From: Chryseobacterium formosense
Lineage (GTDB): Bacteria > Bacteroidota > Bacteroidia > Flavobacteriales > Weeksellaceae
NCBI RefSeq assembly: GCF_900116415.1
Contig: NZ_FPAP01000003.1
Coordinates: 124,001-188,000 of the forward strand
Reading direction: 5' to 3'
DNA: 64,000 nt
The number at the start of each line of letters is the position of its first letter. Within the stretch, counting starts at the first letter, position 1. Shown here piece after piece: positions 63,388-64,000 of the stretch. The notes under the pieces were generated by a model, which had not been told where the DNA came from, made no database searches, and saw nothing but the letters and a program-made list of their open reading frames with translations. Made by a program: the position numbers and the translations under genes.

Positions 63388-64000
63388 TTAATTTATATTT
63401 TGATTAATCTGATGATATATATTTAAAGAATTGCTTAGAATTTTCGTGTAACCTTTCACATCTTCTCCCGTCCACGCTCTGTTTGCTTCGCCATAGCTTC
63501 CGAATTTATCGGACATTAGATCATGCCTAGATTCAATTCCGTTTAAGATAAATCTGTACGGATGAAGGCTTACAAAAACTTTTCCGCTCACTGTTTTTTG
63601 AGAATCGACTAAAAAAGACTCGATATTTCTCATCACAGGATCTAAGAAAAGCGCTTCGTGAAGCCAGTTTCCGTACCAATCTGATAATTGGGATTTCATC
63701 ATTTGCTGATATTTTGAAAGCGTATGTTTTTCCAATAAATGGTGCGCTTTGATGATCACAGATGCCGCCGCCGCTTCGAAACCTACTCTTCCTTTAATTC
63801 CAACAATCGTATCTCCAACGTGGATATCACGACCAATACCATACGCAGAAGCTAATTCTTCAATTTTCTGAATTGCATATACCGAATGTTCAAAATTTTC
63901 TCCGTTTACTGCTACAACTTCACCATTTTTGAACTCAATTTCCAGTTCTGAAGGCTGAGTTTCTTTAATTTGAGATGGAAAAGCTTCTTCTGGTAAATAA
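63388..64000 (-). CDS. argG: Argininosuccinate synthase, C-terminal part (cut by window edge)
   Basis: About 203 codons of the C-terminal part are present; the start lies beyond 64000. The translation includes EFKNGEVVAVNGENFEH, ASAYGIGRDIHVGDTIVGIKGRVGFEAAAASVI, KAHHLLEKHTLSKYQQ and the ending KVFVSLHPYRFILNGIESRHDLMSDKFGSYGEANRAWTGEDVKGYTKI. These are hallmarks of the class of ArgG found in Bacteroidetes. It condenses citrulline with aspartate. It probably heads or lies near the head of the arg operon. Confidence 0.93.
   Translation of the reverse strand, partial: YLPEEAFPSQIKETQPSELEIEFKNGEVVAVNGENFEHSVYAIQKIEELASAYGIGRDIHVGDTIVGIKGRVGFEAAAASVIIKAHHLLEKHTLSKYQQMMKSQLSDWYGNWLHEALFLDPVMRNIESFLVDSQKTVSGKVFVSLHPYRFILNGIESRHDLMSDKFGSYGEANRAWTGEDVKGYTKILSNSLNIYHQINQNIN

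Overview
The window looks like a chromosomal segment of a Flavobacteriia bacterium, most likely Chryseobacterium or a close relative in the Weeksellaceae. The basis is low GC, a SusC/SusD pair, Bacteroidetes-type promoter boxes (TAnnTTTG) with few Shine-Dalgarno sites, an arg operon built around the Bacteroidetes-type ArgF' transcarbamylase, a divergent holA/HSDR_N gene pair, and many short dispersed intergenic repeats. The genus is an inference; no 16S gene is present.

Layout. (1) 20-26894, all on the minus strand: a glucuronoarabinoxylan side-chain utilisation locus. Reading in the direction of transcription: a Nudix-type sugar regulator, xylulokinase, xylose isomerase, SusC, SusD, mannonate dehydratase and an SDR fructuronate reductase. 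After a strong terminator come five GH43 enzymes, a GH31 alpha-xylosidase, a GH115 alpha-glucuronidase, a GH27 alpha-galactosidase and a CE1-type esterase. The logic is that SusCD imports decorated xylo-oligosaccharides, periplasmic enzymes strip arabinose, methylglucuronate, galactose, xylose and acyl groups, and XylAB plus UxuAB feed central metabolism. No endoxylanase, sugar permease or uronate isomerase is in the window. (2) 26895-28024: a gene-poor kilobase with a perfect 20-bp palindrome, a possible small RNA and tRNA-Ser(UGA). (3) 28241-41386: housekeeping and conserved hypothetical genes (trxB, holA, an HSDR_N-like protein, a dienelactone hydrolase, a Crp/Fnr regulator, DinB and DUF2911 proteins, an ABC ATPase with a large membrane partner, a pepsin-like protein that lost its catalytic Asp residues). 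(4) 41570-48965, plus strand: a near-complete non-phosphorylating L-fucose pathway (FucP symporter, mutarotase, L-fucose dehydrogenase, fuconolactonase, a UxaA-type dehydratase in the place of L-fuconate dehydratase, ketodeoxyfuconate dehydrogenase, FAH-type hydrolase), yielding pyruvate and lactate. (5) 49027-49540: a RelE/ParE-type toxin-antitoxin pair. (6) 49589-55152: pyrB-carA-carB with an apparent attenuator in the pyrB leader. (7) 55396-64000: an Lrp/AsnC regulator facing the arg operon argG-argC-argD-argF'-argB-argE-argH (argG is cut by the window edge).

The most unusual structure is the repeat content. At least four families of small inverted-repeat elements sit in nearly every larger intergenic gap, including between co-directional operon genes. 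One family has a conserved tail next to the start codons of four fucose genes, and an arm of another appears in frame inside argF'. Gene functions are assigned from recognisable motifs and context; no database search was possible.
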